DNA of 64,000 nucleotides from an uncultured Dysgonomonas sp. Lineage in GTDB: Bacteria; Bacteroidota; Bacteroidia; Bacteroidales; Dysgonomonadaceae. The stretch's first letter is position 1. The number at the start of each line of letters is the position of its first letter. A model generated the notes under the pieces. That model was given only the letters and a program-made list of their open reading frames with translations, had not been told where the DNA came from and searched no databases. Positions 61,765-64,000 of the stretch are shown in pieces. Both the position numbers and the translations under genes were made by a program. The stretch spans positions 4,398,054 through 4,462,053 of the forward strand of contig NZ_LT599032.1 of the NCBI RefSeq assembly GCF_900079725.1. Direction: 5' to 3'.

Positions 61765-63183
61765 ATGGTAACACGCAGAAATTTTTTAAAAAGAGCCGCA
61801 GTAGCCTCAGCCGGGCTGGCTGTCGGTGGCATTGGTACAATGAATGCCGAGAGCTATAGTCGGGTTGTGGGTGCTAACAGAAAAGTTAATATTGCCTATA
61901 TCGGTATCGGTAATAGGGGCGAACAGATTATTGGAGATTTCGAAAAAACGGGACTCGTCAATGTCGTAGCTCTTTGTGATGTGGATATGGGTGCAAAACA
62001 GACTCAGAAAGTAATAGCTAAATATCCGAAAGCAAAGCAGTTTCAGGATTTCAGGGTAATGTTCGATAAAATAGGCAACGAGTTCGAGGCTGTAGCTATA
62101 GCTACGCCCGACTTTTCACATTTCCCAATCTGTATGATGGCAATGGCCTATGGAAAGCATGTATATGTGGAGAAGCCTATGGCACGTACTTTTCTTGAAG
62201 CGGAATTGTTGATGCAGGCAGCTCGTAAATATCCTAATGTAGTGACGCAAGTGGGTAATCAGGGACACTCCGAAGCCAATTACTTCCAGTTCAAAGCCTG
62301 GCAGGATGCAGGCATTATCAAAGATGTAACCTCCGTAGTTGCACACATGAATAATCCACGCAGATGGCATGGATGGGATGTAAATATATATAAGTATCCC
62401 GAAGCACAGCCTATACCAAGTACATTAGACTGGATGACATGGCATTGTGCTGTTCCATATCATGAATACAGTGATAAATATCATAACGGAGAATGGCGTT
62501 CTTGGTACGATTTCGGTATGGGAGCGCTGGGAGACTGGGGAGCACACATTCTCGATACCGTACATGAATTCCTTGATTTGGGGCTACCTTACGAAATTAA
62601 TCCTATAAAACTAACCGGGCATAACGATTATTTCTTCCCTACAGATTCTACTATTCAGTTTAAATTTGGTCCGAGAGGAGATATGCCGCCTTGCGATATT
62701 ATGTGGTACGATGGTGTGGACAATCTTCCGCCAATACCGGAGGGATACGGGGAATCGGCCTTAGATCCTAATATTCCGGCTTCGGGGGCAGGTGAAATCA
62801 AGAAAACAACGATTAATCCGGGTAAGATCATTTACAGTAAGGAATTGACCTTTAAAGGCGCATCTCACGGCAGTACGCTTTCTATTATTCCTGAGTCGAA
62901 GGCTAAAGATATGGCGTCGAAACTTCCGGAAGTTCCGAAAAGCCCTTCAAACCATTTTGCTAACTTCTTGCTGGCTTGTACAGGAGTTGAGAAGACTCGT
63001 TCCCCTTTCGAAATACACGGGCCTCTTAGTCAGGTATTCTCTCTAGGGGTAATGGCGCAGCGTTTGAATACGAAGTTCCATTTCGATAGTCGTACCAAGC
63101 AAATAACAAACAATGCTTTTGCCAACGCGATGCTTACGGGCATTCCTCCACGTAAAGGCTGGGAAGATTTTTATAAAATATAA
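61765..63183 (+). CDS. Tat-exported Gfo/Idh/MocA-family oxidoreductase
   Basis: The 472-residue protein has a twin-arginine signal (TRRNFLKRAAVASAGLAVGG), so it is exported folded, probably with its NAD(P) cofactor. A Rossmann domain follows (VNIAYIGIGNRGEQIIGDF, with EKPMA at the catalytic Lys) and a C-terminal Gfo/Idh/MocA domain. Such exported enzymes in Bacteroidetes act on sugars or glycosides, including 3-position oxidation. The DUF1080 gene 106 bases downstream fits a 3-keto-glycoside pathway. Confidence 0.9.
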   Translation: MVTRRNFLKRAAVASAGLAVGGIGTMNAESYSRVVGANRKVNIAYIGIGNRGEQIIGDFEKTGLVNVVALCDVDMGAKQTQKVIAKYPKAKQFQDFRVMFDKIGNEFEAVAIATPDFSHFPICMMAMAYGKHVYVEKPMARTFLEAELLMQAARKYPNVVTQVGNQGHSEANYFQFKAWQDAGIIKDVTSVVAHMNNPRRWHGWDVNIYKYPEAQPIPSTLDWMTWHCAVPYHEYSDKYHNGEWRSWYDFGMGALGDWGAHILDTVHEFLDLGLPYEINPIKLTGHNDYFFPTDSTIQFKFGPRGDMPPCDIMWYDGVDNLPPIPEGYGESALDPNIPASGAGEIKKTTINPGKIIYSKELTFKGASHGSTLSIIPESKAKDMASKLPEVPKSPSNHFANFLLACTGVEKTRSPFEIHGPLSQVFSLGVMAQRLNTKFHFDSRTKQITNNAFANAMLTGIPPRKGWEDFYKI

Positions 63184-63289
63184 ATTATAGTAAGTGAAAA
63201 GTGAAGAATGAAAAGTGAGAAACATCTTTCTCTTATCACATATTGATCTTCACTTACAATTTAGAACTTGTTATTTAGATTAAATTAAG

Positions 63290-64000
63290 ATGAATAAGAA
63301 TATATTATTAGCCATTCTTCTGTTGTTTACGGCAGCAATATCTGCACAGGAGAAATGGGAACCATTATTTAATGGAAAGAATTTGAAAGGCTGGAAAAAG
63401 CTCAACGGAAAAGCCGAATATAAAGTTGTGGATGGTACTATTGTCGGCATCTCGAAGATGAATACTCCCAATACTTTTCTAGCTACAGAGAAGAATTATG
63501 GAGATTTTATTCTTGAATTTGACTTCAAGGTAGATGACGGACTTAATTCCGGTGTACAATTTCGCAGTTTGAGCCTCAAAGACTATCAAAATGGGCGTGT
63601 ACATGGTTACCAGTTCGAAATAGATCCTGCCGAACGTGCATGGACCGGAGGTATCTATGACGAAGCTCGCCGCAACTGGCTATATCCAATGACTGTAAAT
63701 CCGTCGGCGCGGACAGCGTTTAAGAACGGCCAGTGGAATAAAGCGAGAATAGAGGCCATAGGCAGTTCTATCCGTACATGGGTAAACGGTGTTGCTTGCG
63801 CTAATATCTGGGATGATATGACGCTCGAGGGGTTCATCGCATTACAGGTTCATGCTATAGGAGATAAGGGTCAGGAAGGAAAAACCGTAAGCTGGAAAGA
63901 TATCCGGATTTGCACTACTGATGTAGAAAAATACAAAATTTCGGATGCTAATGATGCACCTCAGGTCAATTGCATAGTAAATACCATTTCTCCTAAAGAA
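63290..64000 (+). CDS. DUF1080 (3-keto-disaccharide hydrolase-like) protein, 3' end outside window
   Basis: ATG 63290 opens a frame that runs off the window end; 237 residues are visible. A signal peptide ([20 protein letters not shown]) is followed by a DUF1080 jelly-roll domain: [18 protein letters not shown], then [40 protein letters not shown] and [12 protein letters not shown]1080 proteins hydrolyse or eliminate 3-keto-glycosides made by Gfo/Idh/MocA enzymes, which matches the gene upstream. Confidence 0.88.
   Translation, partial: MNKNILLAILLLFTAAISAQEKWEPLFNGKNLKGWKKLNGKAEYKVVDGTIVGISKMNTPNTFLATEKNYGDFILEFDFKVDDGLNSGVQFRSLSLKDYQNGRVHGYQFEIDPAERAWTGGIYDEARRNWLYPMTVNPSARTAFKNGQWNKARIEAIGSSIRTWVNGVACANIWDDMTLEGFIALQVHAIGDKGQEGKTVSWKDIRICTTDVEKYKISDANDAPQVNCIVNTISPKE

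Overview
The window comes from a Bacteroidetes chromosome, most likely a Bacteroidales member of the Dysgonomonas/Parabacteroides type (the genus is inference). The signs are a SusC/SusD/SusE locus with its own ECF sigma/FecR pair, many lipoproteins with Bacteroidetes lipoboxes, TAnnTTTG-type -7 promoter boxes preceded by TTTG at 19-21 bases, few Shine-Dalgarno sequences, and the leuA-leuC-leuD-leuA2-leuB gene order.

Layout. 1-12.3 kb: the end of a probable DUF3823 protein, a large secreted protein that may be a glycoside hydrolase, a repeat-rich gap, then an ECF sigma factor, FecR-like anti-sigma, TonB-dependent SusC with an STN signalling domain, SusD and a SusE-like lipoprotein, closed by a terminator. 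This reads as a self-regulated glycan-uptake system. 12.3-13.0 kb: a candidate small RNA and three tRNAs, Leu(GAG), Gly(CCC) and Leu(CAG). 12.95-23.15 kb: a roughly 10.2-kb integrative element in the 3' end of tRNA-Leu(CAG). It carries a tyrosine integrase, an S24-type repressor, a replication-like operon (its own DnaN sliding clamp, a PcfK-like protein, a DUF1376-like protein, a possible helicase-loader-like protein), a lone HsdR-N nuclease, a small lipoprotein and an IS21-family insertion that damaged one arm. No capsid, tail or conjugation genes are visible.

23.5-41 kb: housekeeping genes and regulators. These include fumarase, a KorAB-type 2-oxoacid:ferredoxin oxidoreductase, a TPR/OmpA-like lipoprotein, a MscS channel, a two-component system followed by two PepSY-like secreted proteins, a TIGR02757 protein, rsmI, a coiled-coil lipoprotein, a B12-binding radical SAM protein, a DUF937 protein and a HAD phosphatase. 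A MITE-like palindrome and inverted copies of a composite intergenic repeat lie among them.

42-52.3 kb: the leucine operon. It starts with a leader of attenuator design: a short Ile/Leu-rich peptide, a mutually exclusive antiterminator and a terminator. It contains leuA, leuC, leuD, a second isopropylmalate/citramalate-type synthase and leuB, interrupted by an acyltransferase, a repeat-flanked four-helix-bundle gene and an LTA-synthase-like sulfatase. 52.5-61.3 kb: ClC channel, fmt, Fic AMP-transferase, aroB, VOC protein, metallo-beta-lactamase-fold hydrolase and an APC permease. 61.8-64 kb: a Tat-exported Gfo/Idh/MocA oxidoreductase and the start of a DUF1080 protein, probably a 3-keto-glycoside degradation pair.

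The most interesting items are the Ile/Leu attenuator and the small integrative element with its own sliding clamp. All functional calls come from reading motifs; no database search was run.
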